Below, piece after piece: positions 39,101 through 51,200 of a stretch of 64,000 bases of DNA. The stretch comes from Dicaeum eximium (Eukaryota > Chordata > Aves > Passeriformes > Dicaeidae): contig VWZP01008292.1 in NCBI GenBank assembly GCA_013396995.1, forward strand, positions 648,742 to 712,741, given 5' to 3'. Below the pieces are notes generated by a model that saw only the letters and a list, made by a program, of their open reading frames with translations, did not search any database and was not told the DNA's origin. Made by a program: the position numbers and the translations under genes. Each line of letters starts with the position of its first letter. The first letter of the stretch is position 1.

Positions 39101-41834
39101 CCAAGGCCAAGAATCACATCAAACTCTTTCCCAAGAGACTGGGGTAAAAAGGTAGGGTTATATTGCAGGTCTGGTCAGATTTGAAAATACTGAGGTTTTC
39201 CATGTATTTACATTTTTTCCTCAGTTGTGACTGATGCATCCTGCTTCCAAAACTGAATTTATGTACAGAGTGAACAGGGATTATAATTATACTGGCTGGT
39301 TGTAAAAACTGCTTATAGTCTTACATTTAGTGATGTTTTATATTTAATGTTGTTTTTCATACTGGATGGTGCTGCAGATTTAACAGATCCAAAGGGTTAT
39401 CTGCTAGACACAGTGACTTCTGAATTCTGGTCTAAAATCACAAATCTTAGGATTATATAAAGTCCCTGTTTTCCTGAATGCACCAAAACTTACAGAATCA
39501 ATTCAGAGCTGGGGTAATAGTAAGTACTACCATTGTTAATATTTTATCATAACAGTCTGTGCTCAATTTAAAAAGGAGAGAAGTTGTACTGCGTTGAGGT
39601 ACCAAGTACCTTTGTACTCTGGCTCTTTGCAGAGTCCACTGGTGCTTATTAGGCAGATGGTTGACTGTGTCTGTACATGTGCCTATACATGGGACTAGCT
39701 TTACAATGATGTGCTGCCCGGGGGAGGTTTGGAAAGAAAGGCAAAGAAATCTTTGAACATGAGGAATCCTAAGATATTCAGTGCTGTTGCCTTTCTTGTG
39801 ACTTGAAAGAACTGTTGGTGCTAATTCTGAGTGTGTCATACTGAAATAGTCATCCATGGCTTTTTCTTCAAGTAGCCAAGTTCCCTGAGAGTCTGGCAAG
39901 TCAAGGTTGTTCTTGTGTTTGCAGGACTAGCAGTTGTCTTTCAAGAATGAAGCATTGAAATTTACTATTATTAAAAAAATAGTAATGGTCCTCTACTAAA
40001 TTTGTACTGAAAAACCTTAAAGCCTTTTCAGAATTAGGTTGTTGTTTTCTATGTCTTAATTTTCTTGCTTGTCTTTAATAGTTTACTCCCATTCAGCTAA
40101 TGCTGTGTGCAACTGCAGAGGAGCTTCCCAGGGCTTACGTGCCTTTGCTCGGTAGTGTGGTGTCTTTATCCCTCCTGAGTTCCTGTGTTTTAGATTTATG
40201 GGAAGAGTGATGTGAGAAGCGGGAATGTAATCTGAGTGTTGAGCCATTCTTTATTTCTTCTATTTAATATCTGGTCTCAGCATGTGAAAACTCTGAAGCC
40301 AAATTATTCCATCTGTGGTATTGGCAGTGGAGCAGAATGGGATATTTTTTCGTGAGGTGGATTATGTGGCTGTGAAAGGCAGCTTTGAGGAGCACAACAA
40401 CGCCGGGTGGAAACAATTTGGCTTAATTAAGGGCTTCTGAACTGAAAATTTGGAACCTGAATGCACACATTTCATTGCCTGTGGAAGTGGGGTACGGCGC
40501 TTCTCTCAGATCTCACCCAGCGTGTGGAAAGAATCTGATGATTAAGAGGAAAGCCCTTTTCCTGGCACTCTGTTGATTTGTCTGTTGATTTGAAATTCTG
40601 TTGCAGCAGGCTAATTACTAATAAAAATAAATAAATAGATTTCCCCATTCAGAAGGTTTATGTAAGAGGGTTTGGAAAACAGTCGTCAGGAATGTGACAT
40701 CTTCCTGATCCCAGTTTGGTGCTTCGGGTGTGTGGTTATTAGATCCCATCTTTTGGTGTAATGCATCTGTGGTACCTTTGATCAATTAACAGGGCTTCAG
40801 TGGCAGTGTTTTGAGAGTACAGACAAATCACAAGACAACGATATGTAATTAAAGTTTGCTGTTCCACCAGAGGAGCTTCAAACCTTTGCTTCAGGAATAA
40901 TGGTTAATTAGTTGAAATGGTTTCTATTGGAAGGTAATAGAATCAGTTGGACAGCTAGTTCATTAAATAAAGGGTAATCAATAAATTAAAGGGTACTTAA
41001 GTATCTTATAATGACCAGAACGTATTCCATACTTTCAAAATAAAAATATGCTTGTGAAAGTGTATTTCTTCTTATAGGGCAAGCCAATAAAAATTCTGAA
41101 AATAATTAAAATGTATCAAATGTGGAAGCTGAAAAACAGATTCTTCTTTTTGCACATATTTTCAAATCTAGAAAAGACATTTCAAATTATATAGGGCTGA
41201 GTCCCAAAGAATTGCAAAGCTCTTTCCTCCTGTAAGAATAGTTTCTGCCTAATAAGAGATCCAAAAATTCTAGTTTTAATCTCAGTTTCAGTGCATTTCC
41301 TCATGGGAAATCCCTATGTCTTCTGCTTTCTGTCCTGAATAGCTCCATTTCTTTGTAGTTGTATTGTTGGTGATAAGATAAGCACATCAGTAGAGGAGCA
41401 ATACCAAAGGCTATAATATAGAGAGGATTCATTCATGTATCAGAGAAGTTGTGCCAGACACTTTAAATGAAGAATTTCTTTCCATTTTCTAGATTCACCT
41501 TATCCTGGAGTTTTTCCTTCATGGAAGTAACCAATTTCTACACAAGGTTATGGGCTGTTGTCTGTAAGACCTGCTGCTTCCACGCATTTCATGTGGGAGA
41601 GCAGAAAGAGAAATAGTCCCAGATTATGTGTTTTGCTTTTTTTTCCTCATAGAAGTGCTTTTATTTAATAAAGTTAAAATGGCTTGCATGTATATATTCA
41701 AAATGAGAATGAAAGAACAATATTCTGTGGGGACTGGGGGGGGGAATCCAGCCTAATACTGACGTTTTCTTGTTCTTTCCTTTTCTCTTTGTCTTTCCCA
41801 CCTACCATCCTTCAATCAATATTTGACCATGCAG
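33160..41834 (+). other. AKAP12: Presumed AKAP12 alpha intron 1
   Basis: About 8.7 kb with no recognised exon. Open frames are short and overlap on both strands. Notable non-coding structures are two inverted repeats at 38725-38747 and 38775-38790, and an AT-rich homeobox-like cluster near 40411-40430. The intron assignment depends on the alpha first exon lying in the 32-33 kb island. Confidence 0.5.
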
Positions 41835-42021
41835 GCTTTAAATGCAAGTTTACCAGTACCTGATGCTAGTGAAGACAATTTGAAGGATGATGCCTCACCA
41901 CAGGAGCCACTGGAGCTGGGAGCTGTTACAGCACCTAAGGAACTGGATGGGCAGCAGTCAGAGGTGGCTTCACCACTCCAGGAACCACCCAGAGAGCAAA
42001 CAGAGTCTGCTGGAGCAGATG
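41835..42021 (+). CDS. AKAP12: AKAP12 alpha-specific coding exon 2
   Basis: Seen: acceptor ...gaccatgcag|GCT and donor GATG|GTGAGTAAA enclose 187 nt open in one frame, beginning ALNASLPVPDASEDNLKDDA and ending ESAGAD plus one base. It starts in phase 0 and ends in phase 1. Spliced to the giant exon, the split codon becomes G|TT (Val) and gives VGQTEHSS, which parallels VGQRDSEDV in mammalian gravin. The peptide is acidic and rich in Glu, Gln and Pro, like the mammalian second exon of the alpha form, but close residue identity is low. An in-frame ATG at 41829 lies in the acceptor region and would only matter if transcription began locally. The N-terminal myristoylation exon is not seen in this window. 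Confidence 0.7.
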
Positions 42022-45000
42022 GTGAGTAAAAACGTGTGTTCAGTGGACATACCATAGAGGCCTGTGTGCTAAATGGGATGAGAAGTAGAAATGGGGCTCG
42101 GCTACCTGTCTGCTACGGAACAGGTGTTACTCATGTAATCTGGTGTTGCTCAGGTGCTTCTAGGGCACTGTTTTGTGGGAGATGCTTTCTCTGTAGGAGG
42201 GAGTTCAGGTGACAAATGGCCTGTGGACTGAAGGTATTGGTGTCAGTGATGGAGATGCCCACCTCTTCCCCCTTAGGGGTCATTCTTAAGCTCAGAGTGC
42301 CTCTGCTTGTCTGGTGCCCATATCCTGACCATCCCCCTGTTAGGAACGGCTCAGTTTCCACTTCTCATGATAGTTCCTGCTGCATAGGCCTGTCCCTGCC
42401 TTCATAAGGCAGAAATCATTTTTTGTTAATTCATTAGTGATATTAATGATAAATGATTTTGAGCTCATCGGGAGGGACAGGCTGCTAATCCATTTGTTTT
42501 ACTTTGATTAAAGTTCCCTTTCCTACAACTTTTAATTGGATTTGCATTGGGACCACAAAACCTTTCTCATCATAGGCACCCCAGTGTGTTCTGTGTTGGG
42601 AACATTTCCCTTGCCTTGGTGCACAGTCAGGAATGTGCTGTTCTTTCCCCTGTGTGATCTGGCAGCCCACCTTTCCTGCTCTCATCAGTCTCTTCTTGCT
42701 TCCCTCTGTTCCTGTTCACAGGCGTGCATTGAGAGATCTGCTTCAGCAGTCCTGCTGCCTGCTGACTTTTTTGGCAGGATGGCAAGAGGGAGGGCTGGTT
42801 TTCAGTCAGAGCAGGCATCTGATGCTGCTGGTGGAGAGCAGGGAAGGGATGGGGACAGGGTAGATGAGGCACTGTTTTCAGTGTCAGCTGTGGAGTAGCT
42901 TAAGACGTGTGTGTAACCCATGGTGTACTCCAGGATTTGAATCCTGGTAAAAGCAATTAGTTGTCACATCTTTAGATTAACTGCCATAATGCTATTATCC
43001 TAGTAGAAGGCTACCATATTTTATCCCGAGCTTTTGTGCCTTTTTTTTTTTTTAATCATACCAGTAGGGACTTTTGACACTATAAAAATGGAATGCAACT
43101 TTTTTTATCTTTCATGAAACTCCACTTCTCTAAAGTTTTACTCTTAAGTGGACAGGGATGGGGGGAGGATACTCACTAAACAGAGTCATAAGGGAAGAGA
43201 AAATACTTGATATTTGACAGTAGTGTCAGAAGATTTCATGTTGATACTCAGCTTCTGGATCAGGTAAAAGAAAAGGTTGTTAAAAGGGCATGAGTTTCAA
43301 GTTAGTAGTCAAAGATTATAATTATTTTTGAATAATCCTGGGTTGTAGTTTCAGTTGTATGGAAATCACATTCCTGGGATATGTAATGAAGCTTCCTCTG
43401 AGTGGAGGAAATTATGTGTAACCAGTTGCACGGCATGATGTGAGCATACACAGCATTAGGAATTTAGATTTCAGTAGACTGCCTGAAAAACCTTGGCTTT
43501 GTTTTGAGAATCATCTCTCCTGTAGTTGTGTGATATTCCTATTGTAATCATGTCTTGTAAAACAAAATATTGTAATTTTGTCACTGTTGTCAGTGGAGCC
43601 AAGTCTACATGGTAGCATTATTTATGTGAAAGGGAAAACAGTACTATGTGTTTGCTCTTGAAGTAAGTAATCCCTTTATGAAGGTGATGCAGCATGTATT
43701 TGCTGGTAATGATAGCTGAAAATGACATCATCTATAGAGACAGGTAAAACTTGCCCTGTTGAGCACTGAAGAGAGTTCTTGAAGTAAAGGTTATGTTCAG
43801 ATGTTAGTTTCTGTCCACTCCTCTGGACCTTAGAGTCCACCTCATGTGTCCTTAGGCAGATGAATAAAGGTGGAGAAGAGGTATCTCTTAGTTCCTTCAT
43901 GCAGAGAAATCTTTACACATAGAAAAATGTTCCATTTTAGTGCTACACTTCATGTTCTCCACTCATTGTTCATTTCACCTTGCTTGCAAGTCTCAACTCA
44001 GAAGTAAAGCATTGTGGCACCAAGCACTGAAACAACACAAGTTTGCCTACAGTAAAGGAGTGTTTATGATTAAAGGTTTTTTAAGTTGGTTGGTTCTCAT
44101 CAACCTTACTTGAATCTTGCATTCAGAAGACCACTTGAGAGATGACTTAGACTCGTTAAAAGTTGCCACTATAAAATTAAATTAGCCAGATACTCTGGTA
44201 AATTGGCTGGGAAGTTGGCTCTGACAGTCAGAGAGATGAAGGCTCAAAGTATCATCAGAACTTTTGAGATATTCAACTTAATCAACTGTAATCAAAATAG
44301 AAATACTGTTGCTATAATAGGAGGACACCTGTATTAGATACTGAGCCTCTACATCGTATTTTATCATATTGCATCCCTTTTCTACTATCAGTAGGAGCAT
44401 TAAATTATTATACTACAAGTATCTGGAGTAACACATTTATGAAACTCTTGACAGCAGAATTTGAGGCAATTTATAAGTAATTAGGTTGTAGAGAATTCCA
44501 GTTTTAAAAACCCTCGAGACAAATGAAAACAAAACAAACCCAAACCAACTAACCGCACAGTAACAGGCAAAGGAGCAAATATTTCAGTGTGGAAAAGCAG
44601 AAGTGTTTTGTGTGGGTTTGTTTACGAGGGACAAAATTCATGGGGCTTTTAAGCAGCATCTATTGAGGTTGGGTGTTGATGCTTTGTGGGAGGCTGCATG
44701 GGGAAGGCATTACAACAGCGGGAACTGAAGCGGGCGGCTGGTTCGAAAGCGGCAGCCGGCGCCTCTTCCTTCGGGGCAGAGGGAGATAAAGGCTGGAAGC
44801 GGCAGTTCCGAGCCGGACCCTGTGAGGCACCGCGCTTTGCCGGCCAGCGGTGGGAAGAGCCGGGGGCGGTCCCGGGCGGGGCCCGGGGCTGTCCGGGACA
44901 GGGGGGAGCGGCCGTGGGGCTCGGGGGAGAGCCCAGCCCTCCGACAGGCACACTTCCATCGGGCAGCCTCTCCGGCAGGCGCTGATCCCTCCGTTCGGCC
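42022..45000 (+). other. AKAP12: AKAP12 intron, before the beta exon
   Basis: Intronic sequence between the alpha exon 2 and the beta CpG island. Nothing coding was recognised. GC content rises from about 44.7 kb. Confidence 0.7.
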
Positions 45001-45310
45001 AGCCGGGTGCGGGGGCTGGAAGCGCCGCTGCCGCCCGCCGCCTCCCTCTCGCTGCTGTCGGCTGGGGCTGCCCCGCGGTCCTGGGAGGAACCTCGGAGCG
45101 GGAGAGGGGGTTCGTGGTGTCAGCGTGGCCGCAGCCATGCTGGGGACAGTGACGATGGCGGGTAAGGCGGTGTGGCGCTGCCGGGTGCCGGCACACGCGG
45201 TTCGCTCCTGGGCTGTGCGGGCGGCAGCAGCATCCCGGGGCTGCGGCGGTGCGGAGAGCCTCGGAGCCCCGAGCCCCCAGGGTTGCCGACTCTGGACTTC
45301 CTGGCAGGGC
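44690..45310 (+). promoter_or_regulatory. AKAP12: Internal CpG island, AKAP12 beta promoter
   Basis: About 600 bp of CpG-dense sequence within the intron. It ends just after the eight-codon beta start exon and its donor at 45162. No TATA box is seen, so it is probably a CpG-type promoter with dispersed starts. The reading frame of the beta exon stays open upstream to about 44822, but its first ATG is the one at 45137. Human AKAP12 likewise uses separate promoters for the alpha and beta forms. Confidence 0.8.
45137..45161 (+). CDS. AKAP12: AKAP12 beta-isoform start exon (MLGTVTMA)
   Basis: Seen: gcagccATGC gives a reasonable Kozak context, followed by eight codons (MLGTVTMA) and a single G, then the donor G|GTAAGG at 45162. 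The exon ends in phase 1, exactly as needed to join 53304 through a G|TT valine codon, producing MLGTVTMAVGQTEHSSVT. Known: the human beta isoform begins MLGTITIT followed by VGQRDSEDV, so both the peptide and the junction match. The exon is too short to be found by ORF length. The beta form lacks the myristoylated alpha N-terminus and so may be placed differently in the cell. Confidence 0.93.
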
Positions 45311-45740
45311 ATTAGGAGTTAAAAGGTCTGCCTTAAGTGTTTTTATCCCACTGAGAACCGCTTCCAAGCGAAGGTTGCTGAAACTTCAGGAAGTCTCATA
45401 CTGCCTCAGTCGGACGTAGGATGTGGTACCTGCGATACGAGGATTTCTGAATGTGGAGGTGCTAACTGGGTGTTTTTCTGCAGGACGGGGCTATGACCTG
45501 GTATCTGAAATTGGGGAATAGAAAGAAAAGGTAGTGACCGCACTGATGGTGCTATTTTACATCAGTCAAGCAGTAAGGCAGTAAAATACCTTGAGAGCTA
45601 GACTTGGTGAAATTGGAAGGAATATGGAAGTTAGCGTCGTTTATATAAAAAACATTTGCATGAGAGAAATGAATCTGTTACTCTATTGCTGTTTTATCTT
45701 AACGAAGCAAAATTCAGAGGGGATTAGCACCGTGGCAAGG

Positions 45741-45776
45741 GGGGGTGTGTGTGTGTATATGTGTGTATGTGTATGG
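45741..45776. repeat. GT microsatellite
   Basis: (GT)n interrupted by TA, flanked on both sides by G runs. It is about 580 bp downstream of the beta start exon, in the intron. Confidence 0.85.
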
Positions 45777-46075
45777 GGGACAGCGGGATCCCAGCCTGCA
45801 GTACCAAAAACTCAATGCTGTGTGCGCCGAACTCCGCACATCTTACTTAAGGAATTAGCACACAAGCCACTGAAGCTGAAAGCCCATAAACTAATCGGGC
45901 TTTCTGAAAATATGAGTTTTGGAGGAGCAAAGAATTAAAAGCAAAAATGTTACCGCATTGTTGGATTTACACAAACTTATGTCTTTCTCTGGGAGACAAA
46001 GTGCTATTATGAAATTTAAATAAACAAACCCAGGGTTTTTTGTTTGGGGTTTGTTTTTTTTTTCCTAAAGACAGG

Positions 46076-46098
46076 AATTAGGAATTCCTAATTTGCAT
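46076..46098. promoter_or_regulatory. 18-bp perfect palindrome overlapping an octamer motif
   Basis: AATTAGGAATTCCTAATT at 46076-46093 equals its own reverse complement. The perfect octamer ATTTGCAT (POU/OCT site) begins inside its right arm at 46091. The pair lies about 0.9 kb downstream of the beta promoter. The palindrome has TAAT-type half sites suited to homeodomain dimers. Binding is inferred only from the motifs. Confidence 0.4.
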
Positions 46099-48204
46099 CG
46101 GAATTTCTCTCAGATTGGTGATGTAAGGCTCTAGCTGTCTCGGAAATCTTTATTTCATTGTGTTAATAATTATTATCTCTTGTATATTGTTTGCTAGAGC
46201 CGGTGAATGAATTCAACAAATAGGGGGAGTTTATTCATGCAAAATACTTTAACTTTACAATACGTATCGACAACAAAGCCTGTAGAAGTGCGGCTCCATT
46301 TGGAGCGGGCCCTGGGGAGAACTGTACGTGATTTGAATCAGTGAGTAGTGGAGGAGATATCCTACTGCTGTTTACAATAGGGTTTTCATTAAACTCGATG
46401 TTTAATGAGCTTATCACATGCTGAGTCTTTTTCCTCAAGGGTTCTCTATTTTTTTTATTTCCTTTTATTGTTAGCAATTAAAGGTTAAACTGTTTTTCAA
46501 AAGCAGTGTCTTTATAGATTTGCACAGTTTTGGTTGTTTGAGGTTTTCCTTATTTAATAATTCCTGTGGAAGAACCTTAGATTTTCACTGCAGCACAGCT
46601 GCATCTGTAGTACATTTTGCAAGAAGCGCATTTAGCTTGTGGTATGTGTTACCATTTCTTGGAAGGGACAGAGAACCTCTGCTTATTGGTATGCAGGAGT
46701 GTATTAAGCTGTCATGTGTCTAATTAGTGCAGATGCAGCTTCATCTCCTTTGTGGTGAGTTTGTGATGTATACATTAGTCTTTATGTGGTCGTTTTGATA
46801 AAGAAAAAATTACAATCTGCTTTTCATTGTTCACTAATCATTCGGAGGTTCTCAAAAATGTCCCAGCGTCTACTGGCCTGTATTGCTTATCCCATCCTTG
46901 TTGCTAATGGAGCCATGAATTTTTTTTCCCCTTAAATACCCAAGTGCTAGAGTTGCGTCTATCTTGCGCTTGGTGAATAAATTTTATTTTAAGAAGTGGA
47001 ACCAAGTCACTGAATGGGCGATGTGGACAGCATGTCTAACCATGAAATTTCATAAATATTTGTAGCATGCAGGTTTGGTTCCCAAACAGAACAGCTGTGC
47101 TGCTCTGAGAGCAGTTTATTGTTCTGAGCGTATTTAATGAAGAATTTTTAACTACAGCAGCTATATCCAAGCTGTAGCTAGTGACCCTTCTAGCATTAAA
47201 AGTCTTCCGTTTGTTTTTAAAGAAGAACTATACAGTTTTCTGATTTTTAGGGCTGTTTCTTGAAACACTGAAATGAAAAAAGAAATATGTTAATCTTGAA
47301 TAAATGAAATACATAACTTTTCCTGCTGGAATTTGAGAAGCTGGGCTCAGAATTGGAATTTGAGAAGCTCTGGGTTGGAGCAGACAAGTACAGCTAAATC
47401 AAAATCTTCTAAAAATAAAGATTTTTGAGGAATGTTAGAATGTTACAGCATCATAATGGAAATGATTGTTTGGAGGGTTTGTTTGTTTTAGTTACTTTTC
47501 TATGATGTTGTTTTCTGGGGATGCTGCTTTTGCTTTCTAAAGGAGCTCTGAGCCATGAAAAATAGATATTTTGCAGCTTGTTCGTTTTATTCCAATTTTA
47601 AAAAGGAACACAAAAGTATCTGAGATTTTTAAACCTAACTCTTCAGTTGCCACCAAGGTACCAGAGAACTGAAGACTAAATAGTTCTTGTTTCAAAAGCT
47701 GTTATTGTTGAAATAACAATATGGTTGAAAAGCTTAGGAATTGCATGGATGCATGGTGAGATTTAGCATACAAAAATCTCTGTACATTCTCCCTTATTAT
47801 TTAATTAATCTGAAAGAACTTGCTCCCTGCAATGAACATGGCAAGTCAATCCTTGGAAATTGAGTGACTAGAAGGGAGAAGGACGTAGCATGTGCTTTCT
47901 ATGGAAGAATTGTTTGTACACTGAAGTGGAAATAAATATTGTGTGCAGCAGGCAAAGGAAGAAAGAATTTTTGAAAAAGACATTGTTAAACAGCAATGTC
48001 ACAGTTGTAGTTAAAAAAATTAAATTTTTAGAAGGATAATACATAATCATATTTCTGTGTTATTTTGTTACTGCAAAGTGAGTAGTGTGTTTGATTTATT
48101 AAACCCAACCTTCTGAAACTTGTGATTAAAAGAATCAGAATTCGTGGTATAATGCCCAGTTTGTATACTCTGCAGTGGAAACTTAGAAGCACAGATTGGT
48201 GTTG

Positions 48205-48243
48205 GGTTTTTTTTGTTGTTGTTTTGTTTTGTTTTTGTTTTTA
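48205..48243. repeat. T / GTTTT low-complexity tract
   Basis: A run of T followed by gttgtt and gtttt units, intronic. It is a simple repeat. Confidence 0.8.
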
Positions 48244-51200
48244 AATGCTAAATTGCTTGGTTTCACAAATAATTCCAAACAGCTACTTTATTCTAAACGT
48301 GTTCAGGGTAGGTTTTTCATAGATACTGCAATTTCAAGCTGTGTTTGCACTTGTATCAATTTTTATCCTTTCTTTATATTGTCATTAATGTTTCTAATGA
48401 TTATTAGAAGATTTGTGCAGTTAAGAGAAGACTGCATTTGACAAATACAGGCTTGGTTCAGATTTTTGCTGCCTTCTGTCTGTGTCATATGAGTTTTAGA
48501 GCAGTAGCTGGTGGTTTGTTTATTGTTTGTGATTTTTTTTCTTTTACAAGTTGCATTTGTAGCAAATATAGACACAACGGAGGCAAATGATTGTAAAACA
48601 CACCTCAGGGCTGCAGCATTTGCTGTTGCTCATGTGAACCTAGTGAGAGAGTTGTATATGTGACCAAAAGCACGATTTGTCCCTAAACACCAAATAAATG
48701 AAAACAGCACAAAGTCCTCTGGAGCCTTGCAGCGGCCAGACAAGTTTGTGAGGTGGGCGCTGGGTGTGTGTCACATCCATCTGAGAGATTGAGAATGTAG
48801 GGAATTCATGGAAAAAATCCAGTGCTGTGCTGCAAATCCTTGGGGGGAAAAGTCAACCAACTCCAGATGTTGACATGGTTGACTTCGAGCTCGTGAAGTG
48901 CTGTGGATTTAACTCTTGCAGTCAGAGTGCTTTTTTTTTTTAACTCTTTGGCAGCTACCAGGGGAGAAACACATTTTCACTTCTGGAGAGAGATGAGAGC
49001 TGGGAGCAGTTAAGTTGCACTGCAGACCGTGTCTGTCAGTCTACAAAAAGAAGAGTTTAATTATTCATTTTATTTTTAATGGGATGAGACAGGAACTCAG
49101 TCATTCTGAAAATACTAATTCTCCAACAACTGATCAGCATGCCCCTGATAAAATAGAAATAAATTCTTTACAGTGGAGTAAGTACCTATGAAATTGTGAA
49201 ATCAAGCACCTTTCAGTCCTCAAGACTGTCATTTTTGAAAGTTTATTTCAGAATAAAATTTGCAGTTACTAAAACATGAGCAGCACCTTAATTAAATTAA
49301 AAATATTTGAAAGGTTAGCTGGTATGTAAGCATTAAAATAGAATTTCAATGTTGGTACTTAGCCACAGTGGATTTTAAACAGCAAAGTGTATCAATTTTA
49401 TGATATCACCCTGATCTTTATCACGTCCTCAAGGTATATTTTTGTTGTATTCTGTTCCTTGGCTAGCACATATCTAGTAAAGTACATCCCTGCTCAGGAG
49501 AGACCTAAGGAGATGTTATTAATATCAGTATTTTACTATATTTGTTTTGTTTTGTTTTCTGGTAGCTGTTTGGATGAGCCTGTCTGGCATTTCTTAAAGG
49601 TGCTTTCAAAACCACTGTGAATTAATGCAGAAAGTGCTGGTTGTGTAGCCAGAATACTTGTGGTAGTGACATGCTACAGAACTCTGACCAGCAATGCCTT
49701 GTGTAAGTAACTTCCAAACCTTTCTGCATTCAGAATTGCACTGACAGTGTTTGGGCACTGAAGTGTCATTAATAAAAACATCACTATAGAATCCAACTGC
49801 TAAATATAAAGTTCCAGGTGTATATGTTGTGAAAGTACAGCTTGGATATTTGTAGCACTGGAGCTTTGTAACACAACAGTGGCAGCCTCCTGGCAACATG
49901 CAGGCAGATTTCCTGAATGGCACCTCTTTCCTCAAATGCTGAGGAAGGGCATCAGAAATTCAGTTTTAAAGAATCTTCCAGGGTTTTAAAGTGTTGAAGA
50001 AGGAGACAAAGTAGAGACTGGGTGCAACAGCAGCAGGTCAGTTAACAGCTGACACCAGAATGTCATCTTGGGGATGAAATACCTTCTGGACAGGTTAAAT
50101 CCTTTGGTGGGATTGAAGGGGTAGTGCTTGGGCAAGGTCTGTAAGTACATGGACTGTGCATCATGAGGGAGAGATGGAAGTGTGAAGTGTTGTAGCATAG
50201 CTGTGACTTTTCAGACTGGTATTAGTGTGTATTCAGTCAGTCAATATTTGTTAGTTTTTCCTTTTGCACTGTGTTTAGTGAAGTACTGCAAAGTAACATG
50301 TCTGCTGGATGGACTCACAAGGAAGACCTAATTACAGTTTTGGAAGCTTATCACTGTCTCTAAACTCTGTGTTCTCTATTTTTACTGTTGCATTTGCTAT
50401 CTTAATGCATACCCATACCTGCAGCTTTTGTAAAAGTCACAGCTCTTTTCACCTGCAAAACATTTTACAGAGACATGGTCTTTATCTTAGGGTGTTATAA
50501 ACACATCATTTTGTTAGCAGAATAAGCAAAAACCCTTTGAATGTTTATCTTAAATATGAAGAGACGCCTTTATATACTGGTTTTACATCTTATCTCTCTT
50601 TGGAAATGGAATGCCTCATTTATTCATATTCTTTATCATTCCACTCTTTCAGTAATCCCATTTATCTGTAATACCTAAAACTCATCTGAAATACTGAATT
50701 TACACGAAACACCTGTTCTGCTTTGGGACAAATTTGGAAGGCAACTTCCAAAAGGATGTTTCTCTAAGGGAATTAGAAAAAATTTAGGAATAAATAAAAA
50801 GATAAATGTCGCCTTTTTACAATTTTCTGGAAACCTCAGGATTTTCAATGTTTGAAGGGCATGCGTTCCTAGGGAGTGTTTGCAGGAGGAAAGGTGAGCC
50901 CATAGAAGTCCATGTCTGGCTGCTCAGCAGTCCCAAGTGCCTTCTGACTTCTCCTTTCCCTTCTGCCTTCCTGCACTTCTGGTCCTTCCCACTTAGACCC
51001 AGCATTCCCCACTTGCTCTCAGCCCTGTATTTTAGTCTACCTTTATCTAACTCATGTTAGATGGAGACCTTTGTGTGTCTAAGAGTAAGCACATTGGCAT
51101 TAATGGAGGGCTGAGACAAACAGAAAGAGTCTATAGACCTTGTTTCCAGCAGAGATGCTAAGAGGCCTGGCTCATGAGCAAGTTTTTATTCAATGTTAAA

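Noticed and set aside
44660..45367. 235- and 200-codon minus-strand frames over the beta CpG island
   Set aside because: They are stop-poor because of GC content, and the translations are proline/arginine-rich without domain features. The real signal on this segment is the + strand beta exon.
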